The position numbers and the translations under genes were made by a program. From Isoetes taiwanensis (lineage: Eukaryota; Streptophyta; Lycopodiopsida; Isoetales; Isoetaceae), in contig JAJEKV010000126.1 in NCBI GenBank assembly GCA_021234155.1, forward strand, positions 1,767,863 through 1,831,862: DNA of 64,000 bases. The letters run 5' to 3'. Positions 22,341-33,506 of this stretch are shown piece after piece. The notes beneath the pieces were generated by a model. That model worked only from the letters and a program-made list of their open reading frames with translations. It was not told the origin of the DNA and ran no database searches. Numbering within the stretch: the first letter of the stretch is position 1; the number at the start of each line of letters is the position of its first letter.

Positions 22341-23099
22341 AATGTTTGACCTCATAGATCAAACTGCGGCAAGGAGTTTGTCAATTTCCGCCTTGGCGAT
22401 CACGGTAATTGGGGTTGAGCCGTCATTGTCGTTGCTAGGCTGGGCGTGCATCGGACTTGGTAGGAATGGTGAGTTCCCCAAGGTTTTGTTGATCCCCGAA
22501 GCTCTCTATAGCTCCAGGCAAAAATGTGTTTGAACTTTTGAAAAGCGTGGCGGCCTGATACGATAGGGTGTCGGAAGATTGGCGACAATGCCGGACCCGG
22601 TGATTGTTGCCTACGTCCACAATCTCGGCTGTCGAGTGCGAATATGGGGATAACTTCCGTGTCTGGACAATATGAAGCGGGAGGTTGAAGCATAACCGGG
22701 GATGCGTGGGCTCTGCGTGGTGAAAAAAAAGAGGTTCTTGAGTGTCATCAAAGCTGGAGGTTGCTTCATAGCGGCGTGTACATCTACAAAGAGTGGCAAG
22801 AGGTTGACATTCGAAAAGTGATCAACACGTTGAATCACGATTGCAAGGAGCCAGGTAAGGGTCAAGCAAAGCAGCCTGACCTGGTCCTGATCAGAGTCAT
22901 TTCTCCCCAGGATCGGCATATTCGGGGTAGGATGATAGAGGCGGACTCGCGAGGTGGAGCCTGAACTTGATAAATATTACGGCGTCCCTCGGAATCGATT
23001 AATGGGAGAGAGGGTTCAGCATTGTCGGCGGAAATGATTTTGCCTGTTTCCAAATCCATGGTGGCATTGAGGTGACCATCGGTGATGACTAAGCGATCC

Positions 23100-23896
23100 G
23101 TGGCCCGATAATGGATACTCTTGGCCGGCGGAGAAAAAGGTACGCCGACCAACATTTCATAATCATCCGGATCTTCTCCAGCCTTCCAAACACCAAATTC
23201 AAAGGGAATCCGAGATCACCAATGTTGATGTGAAGAAGAGCGTGGCCCTTGAGGTCTCGTGATATGGCCATTGGCCAATTTGATGTCATATGGGCCGCGA
23301 TAGAGTTGTTTGATGCCCATTTGTTTGCGAGAGTTTATCCGTGATGAGATTAAGCTAGCGCTACCTCCATCAATTTGAACATGGTTGACTTCTTGATTGC
23401 CCACCGGTGGCATGTACCGTGGGTGTAGAGGTAGCAACAGCCCCAACCAAAAGCAGTCGAAAGTGGTAAGCGGTCCTTGAGAAGCGGGGCGGGGTTTCAA
23501 AATCGTTGCAAGACTTAGAGGAATTTTGATTTTTGCCAGCTCCTCTTGGAGTTCCAGAGGCACATGAGAAAAAGGATCTGCGGGATCCACAGGTGCGGGA
23601 GTGCGTGGTAAGGAAGCAGCAACTTCTTTGAGTAGGTCTACCTCAGCAGCGATATTTGGATATGGCTGAGAGCGTGGAGGTTGAGACATGGAAGGTGCGT
23701 CTTGTCTTTGTTGAGCTCTAGTGGTGGCATGAACATTAGCCAACGTGCGGCCTTCAGCAGCTTGCATGAGGTTCAAAATGCTTTGGCGAACTTTAGGCAT
23801 GACATTCGGCATGAGTTTCTCCAAGTCAGGTGCAAAATGGACCTTTTTGTCTTCTGCATGAGGAATTGTGTCGACGGCAAAGGCAGTTCGTGCCAT
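23100..23896 (-). pseudogene. Aspartic protease region of element A
   Basis: A 226-codon frame runs from 23,896. It begins with an Ala/Pro-rich linker (gag-pol junction) and reaches VNHVQIDGGSASLIS near 23,355-23,380, the D-G-G-S active-site form found in Tat/Athila-type proteases in place of DTG. YDIKLANGHIT follows, as in other plant gypsy proteases. It then changes frame into 22,862-23,155, which holds the C-terminal protease part (MLVGVPF). Element B has the same site intact near 49,430. Confidence 0.82.
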
Positions 23897-23949
23897 TAGG
23901 AATAATGGTTAAAGGGGCGTGGCGCCTGGTGCAGCGTGAGACTAAACCA

Positions 23950-25711
23950 ACCCAATTTGTGGCTGGATTTGGAGGATTGAGAGCTTGAAAAATTTCTTCA
24001 TGTGCTTGTTGATCCATCGAGGTTGATTTTGCAGGAGCTGGTTGATAGCGTGATTGCTGAGGTGCGAGGTGGCTTCGAAGAACCGGGCCCAGGGGCCTTG
24101 TTTGCCATTGGCAATCAAAGTTGGTAAGCCGTGAGGCGGACCGATGTGGTCTGATTTGTGAAGTCGCACCGAACTTGTGGAAGTTGAGGACACCGTGGTG
24201 GTATGACCCCATTCTTGCAGTGATAACACCGAGCTTTGAAGGATCAAAGGAGGGCGTGTGTTGGGTCCCGTTGTTGCTCTATTGCTGATAGAGTTGATTG
24301 GGTTCTCTGTAGTGGTGGGCTGCTGATATGGCGATTGGTTTGAGGTGTTGTTTGCACTTGATAAACCATCTTGTTGCGGAAAAAGGTGTAGGATGAGTGC
24401 GAGTGCACTCTTCCGTGGCATGATTGCACATGTTGCATCGTTTACAATGAGGCGGGCCATTGGTGGAGTTGCACTCATTTGCCAAGTGGCCTTGATATTT
24501 GCGAGATATGGCACCAGATCTAGCAGCTAGGGATTGGCGTGTTGAGGTTGAGCGGCGATCACGGGGAACCATAGCGGGTGGAATGAAAGGGAGCTCTGAA
24601 GAGCCATGCCACGGGAGGAAACATTGACCGAGTGATTGACAAGATCGATAGCCTGCTCCAAAGTCTTGGTATGAGTATTGATCATGAGTCGATAGCTGGA
24701 GGAAGTCCTTGGAGAAACAGACCAAGATCTGGCTATGTGGGGTACTCCTTTGAGTTTCTTTGGCGAGAATGTGAAAAGACGGTCACGCAAAATCCGGCAG
24801 ACTCGTGGCGGGCTCTTGTTGAAGGTCATTGAGTTGCTTGAGATGAAGTTGATCATCATCCGTGGTCCCATAGTGAGAAAGAAAAGCGGTTTTCATTTTC
24901 GGACCAATCTTGTTTCCGGTGGCTTTTGTTGGACATGAGCCATTGATGAGGGGAGCCACGCAATGTGGTGGAAAAGATGTGGAATTTCCGGTTGAGGTTC
25001 GCATGACCATTCGGGACAGCCGAGCCTCAAATTCTTCCATGTGGGCCGAAAGCACTTTGGTCTAAAGGTTTGCCTTTCGTGTTTGCCAAAGGTGGGATAA
25101 GTCAACAAGGGTGCGGAAGGTAGAGGTAAAAGTCTTTGGGCTGACAGAACATGATAGTGAGGATATTGAGGTGGAGTTGGAGGGGTATGGTCTTTGGAAA
25201 GACCCCTTTGAAGGGGTGGCTGAGGTGGGGGGTGCTGGAGGTGCCTCATCATTGGGTTTGAGGTGCGTAAGATTGTAAGCGGGGAAGAGCGGTGGGAAAG
25301 GTAGGGAAGGGAAATTCACGGGAGGAGCAAAAGAGACATGTGGATATCCCTGTCCACCGTAGGGAGATGATGGTTGTGAAGGAGAGGTATGGCGGAAGAG
25401 TGATGGATGAAGGCATGTTCGGGGGTATGAAAGTAAGGTTGAGGCATGTTGGAGCGGATAGGGCTCCCGATAGTGATGAGAGGCCGAGGTGTGAGCAATG
25501 TTTGCAGCTTGAGGCGGAGAATTTGGGCCGAGACATGACACGAGGGGTGGGGGTGGTGCCCGGCCGGAGCCCTAGACCTAATGTGGCCTCCTCAATGTTG
25601 TAAAGCAGATCCATACATGTCCGCGAACGGCTTCCCTTCGATGATGGCGCTCCAAGCGAGGCGCCCGATGCAGGAAAAGACGTTCTTCGGCGTGAAGTTT
25701 TGGACAGACAT
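23950..25711 (-). pseudogene. Gag of element A
   Basis: Gag forms the particle and binds RNA. The likely start is the ATG read at 25,711 (MSVQNFTPKNVF), 48 nt after the LTR. A Pro/Ser-rich N-terminal part follows, then a helical capsid-like part with AFLSHYGTTDDDQ near 24,850-24,900; element B has the same words near 47,850. A zinc knuckle of CX2CX4HX4C type (CKRCNMCNHATEEC) lies near 24,410-24,455, and an RKYQGHLANEC knuckle half lies just upstream of it. Several frames are needed to follow it, so it is broken. Confidence 0.75.
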
Positions 25712-25759
25712 GGCGGCGGAAAGAAAGGAAAATCGAATCAGACCGGACGGCGGCGGCGG

Positions 25760-26342
25760 TGTTGGGGTCGGGTTGGGAACTCTGCAAAGGCGACCCTCAG
25801 GAGGACCCTTGGATCTATCGGGGAGAATCCAGGGGACTATGTCACGGGGATTTGCAAGAGAAGAACGAGAGGAGGAAGAAAACAAAAGAGAACAATGAGA
25901 GGAAAAATGATAAGCTTCCTTGATATCAATGATGAACATACATGAGCTCTACTTGTCGAGAGAAGACCGAAGAGAGACAAGACTCAAAACTCATCGCCAC
26001 TCATGTGCTAGCTCTACTCATATATATAGTACAATGGCCTTCGGCCCAATATAGACACTCGGTTGATCTTCGGTGCCGACTCACGGAAGGAGGCCTGATT
26101 TCTTGAGGAATGTTGGCGGTGCCTCTTGAAATGCCTAGAATCCGTGGCCCGACCGAGGCGGTGGTGGTCATCACTTGTCTCGGCGCCTCTTGGTAGCAGA
26201 CCCGGGCTTTATTGCGTTAAGTCTTTGCTTGGTCTTTCTTTGGGCTTTTGACGGCTGACCCGTGCCTGTCTGTGGATCCTTGAGCTTGACCTGGTCCGTC
26301 GTATGCATGAATAGTCCTGAACCAGGGGGCACAGGACTAACA
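25760..26342 (-). repeat. 5' LTR of element A
   Basis: This is the partner of 15,251-15,835. On the minus strand it starts TGTTAGTCCTGTGCC at 26,342 and ends CCCCAACA at 25,760. A TATATATGAG motif near 26,015-26,030 is the likely promoter. Only 48 nt separate its end from the presumed gag ATG, and no tRNA primer-binding site beginning TGG is present there. Confidence 0.92.
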
Positions 26343-26412
26343 GCAACAACGGTTACATCTGGGTTCAACTCCCAGAGTTGCAATAAACACCTCAAATAAA
26401 AAAAAAAACCCT
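26343..26412 (+). mobile_element. tRNA-like SINE 3' fragment
   Basis: Just outside element A lies CTGGGTTCAACTCCCAG, a perfect T-arm (5-bp stem, 7-nt loop) that matches a pol III B box. It is followed by GTTGCAATAAACACC and an A-rich tail (AAATAAAAAAAAAA). An A-box-like TGGCTCACACC sits in the left flank of element A near 15,205. This could be the other half of a SINE split by the insertion, but that is inference. Confidence 0.4.
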
Positions 26413-26439
26413 ATAGTTCAATAGCCCTATGGTTCATGT

Positions 26440-28139
26440 GGCTCGCCAGCTAAATTTAAATATGATTGCAGGATATGCAGGTTTCCAAGGTGGGGGGACG
26501 AGTGATGCTGAGGACATCATCAAGTCAAGGTGGGGGAATGTGATGTTCCAGCATTATATATATGCCCCGAATACGTATATTATACTGCCACGTCACCCGT
26601 ACATGTCACGGATGACATGTACTTGGTGGTTGTAGTAGGCTGCACTAGGGGGCAAGGGTTGCACCTAGGGGGCAACTTCGAATATTGTGCATGTTAAATA
26701 AACATACACAATTAATAAACCCCATGGACCCATTGCCAAATGGCTAAACTCCATTTGCCAATGTCTAACCTAACCCTAAGGGTTTCTATATAAGGGTTTC
26801 TATATAAGGGTTTCCCCTTAAAACCTAAACCTTTTCCTCTCTTTGCATTTTAAGGTTCATAGAGTTCCTTTCCCTTTTCGCATTTAGGGTTCTCTTGAGC
26901 CATTCTGGCCAAGTTAAGAACCAAATTCGCATTACCGAGCTCAAGTAAAGCGCTTTTACTGCTTGGCTTCGTGGAGTAGCGACCATCTTGACAAGATCGA
27001 GGGGACATGGATGTGTTAGAGGATGGGGGCGGACCCAAGGAGCAGTGTCGGTCATTCTATTGTGCAAAGCCGTCTTTGGGCTAGGCAGTAAGGTAGTTTA
27101 GCATATTCATTCAGCCATAGAGGCCTTGTAGATCCCAAGATCACAAGCCCTAACTAAAGAACCTAACTCTGGATGTTTAGGTAGATAGATTAGATGATGT
27201 TCTTCATTTCAGTTCTGTGATGATGTTGGTATTTCATTCTGTGACCTCCATGAATTGGGAAGGGGGGGAGAGGCCTAAAGCCTGTATAGCAGATGATTCT
27301 AGGCAACCTACTAGTTCCCAGTTACTTGCGGCAGGTACCTGAGAGCCCCAGGGTTGTGGGTTGAGGGGCTAGATCGGCGAGGACAATGGGGTACTTGTCC
27401 CAAACGTAGGCGATCCCTACGGTGTGTAAAGCCTCACAGGGGATCCCACTGTGGACTAGGTCTAATGGCTTGCCAGCTGCGTGTGGGCATGGCATGGGCT
27501 TGCTTGCAGGTGGGTGATCGTCACTCTCCATTGGGTTCAAGTCGAATAAGGCGTGGCCCTCTAGTCACTGTGTTGGGCATGGAAGTCCACGGAGGAGGCA
27601 ACTCTCTTCTGCCTCATCGGGGCTGGGGAGATGCAACCCGGTAGTAGCCCTTTCGGCTATGCACAGGCTGGTACGGTCCGGTCCCAGCTTTTCAACCCAA
27701 TGCGCAAAGTGTGCCGGGGGGAGGCGGATGGAGTGAACTACCCTTAGCCATGTTCTTATGCCCGCCAAATCCATGTGCCATGAATTACATGCGCAATGAC
27801 TTACGGAGGCCCAAGCGGTCCGGTCATACCCTTGAGTCGAGCCTTGGGTAGGATTTCCCTTCTGGATTAGTATCGTGTTGATGTTGTTATATTGATGGGG
27901 ATATGATGTTCACCCTTCGAGGTGATTGTATTGTTATATTGTGTTATGTGCTCATCGTTTATTCACGCTTCCGCAGATAGGTCGACCCGAAGGAAGACGG
28001 GTGAATGACACATCCACTCTTCCCTTCTTTGGCCCATTCCCTTTGGGGTGGAGTCGGTGGATATTGCCGGATGGTGTCGGGGGGAATGCTCGAATCTTAG
28101 TCGATGGGCATCATTATAAGAAGCGAGGGGGACGTCACA
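26440..28139 (+). mobile_element. Element D: orphan gypsy-type 3' LTR with end of internal region
   Basis: A purine tract AAGGTGGGGGAA at 26,527-26,538 looks like a polypurine tract. It is preceded by a short coding end (GGGTSDAEDIIKSRWGN) of the kind seen at the 3' end of plant gypsy pol. Directly after it TGTGATGTTCC starts at 26,539, and GGACGTCACA ends at 28,139: matching inverted ends of a ~1.6-kb LTR. A doubled TATATAAGGGTTTC motif near 26,785-26,812 fits its promoter. No second LTR, primer-binding site or pol body is in the window, so this is a 3' LTR remnant or near-solo LTR. Confidence 0.55.
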
Positions 28140-28370
28140 ATTTTGAACACATGCAGAAACAATGGCACTTCAAGTTCTTACAACTCTTTTGCACGTTCTA
28201 TCAAATATTATACTAATGTCTTGCAGACAATTATATTAAATGTAAGATTAAGCAAGTGAATGAATTTACCCTCTGCTAAATGTATATTTCTTGCAAAAGC
28301 AAGGACATTGATAAACGTAATAGTATCAAGAGTCATACCCTTTGCATTTGATGTAGCAATTTCAAGGCCT

Positions 28371-28560
28371 CTACGACACATCCCGCTTCACATATCTAGA
28401 ATTAGGGGCATGCTTTAAAAAAATATGCGAAAAATGATGTGCTTTAACTGTAGCAATGCGGCAAGTCTTTGCAGTTGGATGCTCTAAGGTTTTGAAGCTT
28501 CCCTCCATATAATGCAAGCCCACCTCAATGCAATCAAAACTATGACAGTGCATCACTATA
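28371..28560 (-). pseudogene. Possible PPR-protein fragment
   Basis: On the minus strand MHCHSFDCIEVGLHYME resembles the ACSHAGLVDEGLHYF motif of plant PLS-class pentatricopeptide repeat proteins, and an EH follows as in that family. PPR proteins act in organellar RNA editing and processing. The fragment is only ~60 codons long and stops surround it. The match rests on one motif, so it is uncertain. Confidence 0.3.
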
Positions 28561-29007
28561 GCATGCTTGTACTATGAGGAATATGCACAAATGTGTAATA
28601 GACGTTCCACAAAATGTTCAGATAATACTATATCCAAACATGTTATAAAACATTCAAAGAAATCTCAAAATTCTACCACGAGCTTCCATAGTTATAGACC
28701 TAAATTCCAAGAATATGCTATTGGTGACCCATTTTTAATAGCAAATTCCATAATTTCTCTTCTAACTGGAGAAGATCACAATAGGGGCATGCAAGACAGA
28801 AAGAGAGGCAAGTAATGCATTGTTCAACTCCTGACCTCCATAATGCTGAAAACCAAAAAACTATCAGTGCAATAATACAGCTCTTCTTGAGCCTTTAATA
28901 TGGACCTTATAAGAGGCACATTGTAAAGCTTTACACATTCTTCCATAAAAACCATGATCAAGAAATAAATTCGACTGTATTTCAAGCTCATCATAATGTG
29001 AAGATTC

Positions 29008-29283
29008 GTTTGGGTGCATATTCACACGGGGGGTTACTCCGGGCAACGAGAGCTGTCGGATAGGCATATTTGCCCTTTATTCCAAGATCTGGACCGTACA
29101 TAGCGATCCTCGTTTGTGGGGTATGCATGTACAAGTTTTTGTATACTGTATATTAAAGTTTGCAAAATACTATAAGATTTAAGATAATGTACTTAATGGT
29201 GTTAATTTTGTACGTGTATTGTAAATATATTTTTGGGGCTCTCGCTGCCCTACGTAACCCCCCGTGTGAATATGCACCCAAAC
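29008..29283. mobile_element. 276-bp MITE with ~45-bp terminal inverted repeats
   Basis: The left end GTTTGGGTGCATATTCACAC(GGGGGGTTAC) is the reverse complement of the right end (GTAACCCCCC)GTGTGAATATGCACCCAAAC. Similarity continues inward through a GGGCAACGAGAGC / GCTCTCGCTGCCC pair. The interior is AT-rich and non-coding. Length and ends fit a miniature inverted-repeat transposable element. I cannot settle the superfamily because the target duplication is unclear: the flanking bases GTTT/AAAC are themselves inverted. Confidence 0.85.
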
Positions 29284-30984
29284 CAAAGGGGGTTTAAGGG
29301 GGATTTCAATTTAAATGTGTTAAATGCAATGGTTTATGTTAATCATGTGAATAGTAGTTGTGTGTTGATTGTTATATTAAAAAAAATTTTGGGCCCTTCG
29401 GGCCCTAACTAAAGCAAACATAGGTAAATTTTATGGGTCTAAACATTAAAAACTAGAAAGGACAATAACATGAAGACAAACAAATTTTTTCCATTGCATA
29501 CCAAGAGCCGCCCAAATATACGCAAACACACTGCAAACACACTGTTATAAAATGTGCAAGAACAACAGTAAACCATAAATCCATAAACCCATAAACCCAT
29601 GCTTGAAATTCTCAAATATATGATGACGAACTTTACTCCTTTCTTCAGATGTTTTTGTGTTTTCTTAAGTTTTGTTACAAAGAAGCATGTAAAAATTGCT
29701 TGATTTTTCCATGACATATTGTCTCAAAAGAAATTATGCAAGATCCCCTTGAGTGGGAGTAAACTCTTTGGATGAACTCTGTTTGCATTCTTGTAAATTT
29801 GTAGAGATATATGAGTATAATGAGCTAGCCATGCAACTTGAATAGGCTGCTGCTTTGTTATTCTGACCGAGGGCTAAGTTTCTGCCCGACATCTAAAGCT
29901 TCATCTAATAGAACTACGGGAAGATAAGATGACCAGAAGTTTCTCCATTCCATATTTATAACCTGCTCCAAATCAGGTGTCAATTCCTTAATAATATAAT
30001 AACATGTGTCAATTCCTTAGTAATATAATAACATGCTGCTAACTTGCAAACAAGTTTGAATCGCAACTTTGGTATAGCATCAACACGTTCTATATAGCAA
30101 GCATTGGTGCGGTTCAAGAATCCACGACTATCACCACATCATTATCCCAATAAGTACCATTTAGTAATGTGCCAACGATTATCATTTACCTATCATTTAC
30201 CTGTTAAACACAAACAATGCAAGTCTTAGTTGTCCATTTGAGATTCAAATGGTTGAATTAACAAAAAAATGATGATATACCAAAGCAGAGACTTTCATGC
30301 CCAATCAGTTGGCATATGGCCATAATCATGGCTTTTGAAACAACTTCAATATTCGGGATTACCATGAATAGTCTAGCCCCAACAAAGGAAGGAGGAATCT
30401 TTAGCATGGGCTTTGCTAAACCATAAGTAAAGAAAAGCTGAAATAAGAAAAGAACCTCTATTCTTCTCGCCTTTTTTCTCACTTTAAATCCACGGCTACT
30501 CCATTTTATTCTTTGTCTTTGCCGAGATGAATTTGGCACACAATCGTGCAGGACTATTACATCATAAGCTTAAGTAAAATGGGATTCAATGCAAAAAACA
30601 CATTATTATTTGAAGCATTTATTGGTTGGATTTCCTTACCTTTTTGGGAAACTAATAAACTGGAGTATCAAACTTTGCTTGGCTAATCTTTGAGACAAGA
30701 TTCTGAGAATTTTGCTAATAAAATGCAACTCGGGGTTTATGTCGTGATCTAGACAATACAATGCATACAAGATATTGTTTTTTAAGCCTTTGTTTGCCCA
30801 GCAAGGATGAAGATGAAAAGGCGAAAAGCTTATACGGATTTGCTAAAGTTTGTTATGCCATAATTGTTATCACAGCATGGCCATGGCGTTCATCTACAGC
30901 CTGTTGCAGCAGCACTGCTTCTATGCAAAGGATAAAATGTAAAGAATAGAACTTACCATGTTAATCTGCAATATGCCATCGTGT
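29284..30984. other. AT-rich stretch without recognisable gene
   Basis: It contains a perfect hairpin GGGCCCTTCGGGCCC at 29,391-29,405 and short frames (29,439-29,717 and 30,258-30,539, minus) without domains. Nothing else stands out. Confidence 0.4.
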
Positions 30985-30999
30985 CTTGAATCAGCGGGG

Positions 31000-31140
31000 A
31001 ATGTTCGGCTGCGAGAAGGCCGCAAGTCTTTGTACAAAGGAATGGGAACTCCGCTAGCGACAGTGGCAGTGTTCAAAGCGGTTCTGTTCACAGAATGGAA
31101 GCTCTGCTTAGCGAAATCCGATTACGGCGGACCAAGGATT
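31000..31140 (+). pseudogene. Mitochondrial carrier (BOU/carnitine-carrier-like) exon fragment
   Basis: The frame reads REGRKSLYKGMGTPLATVAV followed by FKAVLFT. This closely resembles the plant carnitine/acylcarnitine-like carrier BOU, whose repeats contain EG..GLYKGMGAPLATVA.NAVLFT. BOU is a six-helix transporter of the mitochondrial inner membrane linked to photorespiration. Only about 47 residues, roughly one carrier segment, are present. No flanking carrier sequence is found and the frame continues into unrelated residues. I infer a captured or degraded exon. Confidence 0.65.
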
Positions 31141-31317
31141 AGGCTTTCCGTTTTTTGCGGGGATAAAGATGACAAGAAACCGATTCACATCACACTTGCG
31201 GAAGGAAATCCGCTATTGACCTCAAACTTGGCCTTTCGTAGACGCGTGAGCTCATGCATCCGCAGCTAAGTTCAGAAAGGGCAAGAAAAGCTGGATACTT
31301 TACAGCTTGTGTAATAG

Positions 31318-31383
31318 GTCTTCCAATCCGGTCTTGCAATCCGGATATATGTCTTCCAATCCGGTCTCGCAATCCGGATATGG
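31318..31383. repeat. 33-bp tandem duplication
   Basis: GTCTTCCAATCCGGTC is followed by TTGCAATCCGGATATAT at 31,318 and by TCGCAATCCGGATATGG at 31,351. ATCCGGAT is itself palindromic. Confidence 0.85.
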
Positions 31384-31884
31384 AAGTGCTTGCACACAAC
31401 AAACAACCACACAACCCTAATTCACACAACCCTAAAAAAACCCTCCACCAAAGGATTTGCCCTTTTTCTAAAATCAACGGCTAACAAAAGGGTGCACTCT
31501 AGAAATACTATTTAGTACACCTGGATGAATACGACCACCAAATCATATGAAAACCTTAGAGAAAATAGTACAAAAACACAAAACAAAACCCCCTGTCATA
31601 ATGCTACATATTGCCAATAAGCTTTCTACCCTTTCTAGTCATCAGCCATTTTTCTTCAAAGCTTTCGAGATCCCTTAGCATCTCTTGTAGAGAGCAAGAG
31701 ATTCAATTCCAAACCATCATCAAAGGAGAAATCACATCGATGAAGAGCTTTTCCCTGCTTGGTTTGCCAATTTGGCGTCTCTTTCCATGTTGTGACATGT
31801 TCTTCTCCGATCTTGTATTTTTCTTGGCGATCTTTCAACCTTTGACCTCGATCCCGTTTTGATAAGGAAAGTCTCTTTTTGTCG

Positions 31885-31928
31885 AGGGAGCTTTTGTGCA
31901 TTTTCATGCGAGCCCTTATTCGAGAATG
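31885..31928 (+). repeat. Dispersed 44-bp repeat, copy 1
   Basis: GGGAGCTTTTGT, three variable bases, then TTTTCATGCGAGCCC and TTATTCGAGAAT also occur at 33,462-33,506. The shared block is nearly identical while the flanks differ. It may mark two copies of one element. Confidence 0.7.
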
Positions 31929-33309
31929 CCATCGATCCGAGCCATCGTGTCGAATTCTCGAGCAGGCGGCAGCATGCATCTCCATGCATGTATACGATTT
32001 ATCTGCGTTTCAAGATAGCGGATAAATCCGCTTCTTCTTGAGCTAGTTGAAGGTCCTTTATAGTATATATATCCATCTTGTCATTGTTCATCCTTATCAG
32101 CCGTCTAATAGCCTCTCCCCTTTGGTCGATTGTCCCACCCACCCCCCCTTCCCATACGGCGCTTTGTCTTAGATTTCTTCTTTTCATCATGTTTAGACCT
32201 TAAGTCCGTGTCATGGTTCCGAGCAATGCTAGCCTTCTTGCTAAGAGTTTGATCCATGTAATACTATAGAAGCAGACTCTTTTTTGTTGTTTCTTATATA
32301 GATGTATCATATATAGATTAAGGGAAGGCGATTATGTTTGGAGATCTTTTTGCTCAATTGTCAGGATGGTCCATGTATAGATTTGGAGAGTTCGTATGGA
32401 AGGTCCTTCGGTGGAGAATAATGGCCCTCGTGTCACTTAATGGTGTTTGTGATTTGGCGTGGTGGTCCTCGTGCCAGGGTTATAGTGGCCTTCGTGACAA
32501 GTAATGGTGATGTGACTTGGGGTGGTGGCCCTCGTGTCTAGAATATACTGGCCTTTGTGCCAAGAATGGGTCCATGTATATGTTGTTTCTTCTTTTTGCA
32601 GGTTTCCTCGAGGATGAATTTGGACTAGTGCAGTTCATTGCGATTCGTTATAGTTATAGCATCAAGGGCTTTGCGAGGATCTTAGCTTGTTGGGGTCGTG
32701 GGTAGACATTAGCAATGAGGGCATATAAATCTTCATTCAAAACTTATTCGAGTTTATAGATGGCAATTTGATGTTTTTGTATTCCCAAAAAGGCCGGTGT
32801 GCACGCGGGTTTATTGAAAGTGTTGGGGTTTATGAAAGTAATCATTTATTGAGGTGACATGAGGAAGTGTTGTAATATTGATTTGGAAATAAAGGGGGAG
32901 GGCCATATGGCTCATTCAGCATGGTCGTCCGGTTGTGATTGGTTTTGTAGGGCAACTAGACTCTAGAAGCATGATGCATTTTATGGGGCTCTGGTTCGTT
33001 TGAGAATCGCTATTTCTTGCAGGTTCTTCATCGACTTCTCATCGGCGTTTTCTTCTCTCTCAACAGTCCCCTTGACTCCCACTCGTCCTCCCTTCATGTG
33101 TATATTATTAGAAATGTTGTTTTTTGTCGCGTGGCACATGTGACCAGCCCCTCGCTTTTCGAGGTTTTTTCTCTATTAGTTTTTTTTGTTGGTGATGTGC
33201 AGGTCCAGCGGTGATGCGCGACTTCGGTATTCTCTGTGGAGCATGGGTTGTTTTTTGTGGGAACATTTAGTAGCCTCGCGTTGTCCAAGCCCCTTACCGA
33301 TATTTTATC

Positions 33310-33352
33310 GCTAGGGTTTTTCCTCGAAAACCCGGAAGGGTGGGGTTTTTTA
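33310..33352 (+). repeat. Partial copy of the CGAAAACCC/GGGTTTT hairpin module
   Basis: GGTTTTTCCTCGAAAACCC, a short loop and GGGTGGGGTTTTTTAATCC match the first part of the SINE-like repeats at 35,032 and 40,915. The later part, with GTCCCATAG, is absent here. Confidence 0.6.
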
Positions 33353-33461
33353 ATCCCTGCGATAAACTCTCGACAGGTAAACTAGCCAACATCCATAACA
33401 CACAATTTTATTTGGAGTCCAGGTGTTATAACTGGATATTCCCTCTATTCCCTATGTTTTT

Positions 33462-33506
33462 CGGGAGCTTTTGTCTGTTTTCATGCGAGCCCTTATTCGA
33501 GAATAG
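33462..33506 (+). repeat. Dispersed 44-bp repeat, copy 2
   Basis: This is the partner of 31,885-31,928 and sits directly before the first unit of the ~167-bp tandem array. Confidence 0.7.

Larger units (their letters stand above)
15251..26342 (-). mobile_element. Element A: Ty3/gypsy (Tat-like) LTR retrotransposon, minus strand
   Basis: Two direct ~585-bp LTRs bound 11.1 kb. Read on the minus strand the order is LTR, gag, protease, RT, RNase H, integrase, a ~3.9-kb extra region, LTR. The LTRs begin TGTTAGTC and end AACA. A purine-rich PPT-like tract (TTTGGTGGGGG on the minus strand) abuts the 3' LTR near 15,836. The RT phrase MDGFS and the downstream extra region fit the non-chromodomain Tat/Athila side of plant gypsy elements. 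GCAAC occurs immediately right of the element and at 15,240-15,244 on the left, 6 bp from the LTR edge, so the target-site duplication is only tentative. Most ORFs are frameshifted. Confidence 0.93.

Noticed and set aside
15240-26347. GCAAC on both sides of element A as a clean 5-bp target duplication
   Set aside because: The left GCAAC is 6 bp away from the LTR edge; the adjacent pentamers are CTAAC and GCAAC, which match only partly.
26343-26400. A functional tRNA gene
   Set aside because: Only the T-arm is complete. Acceptor, D and anticodon arms are missing on this side and an A-rich tail follows.
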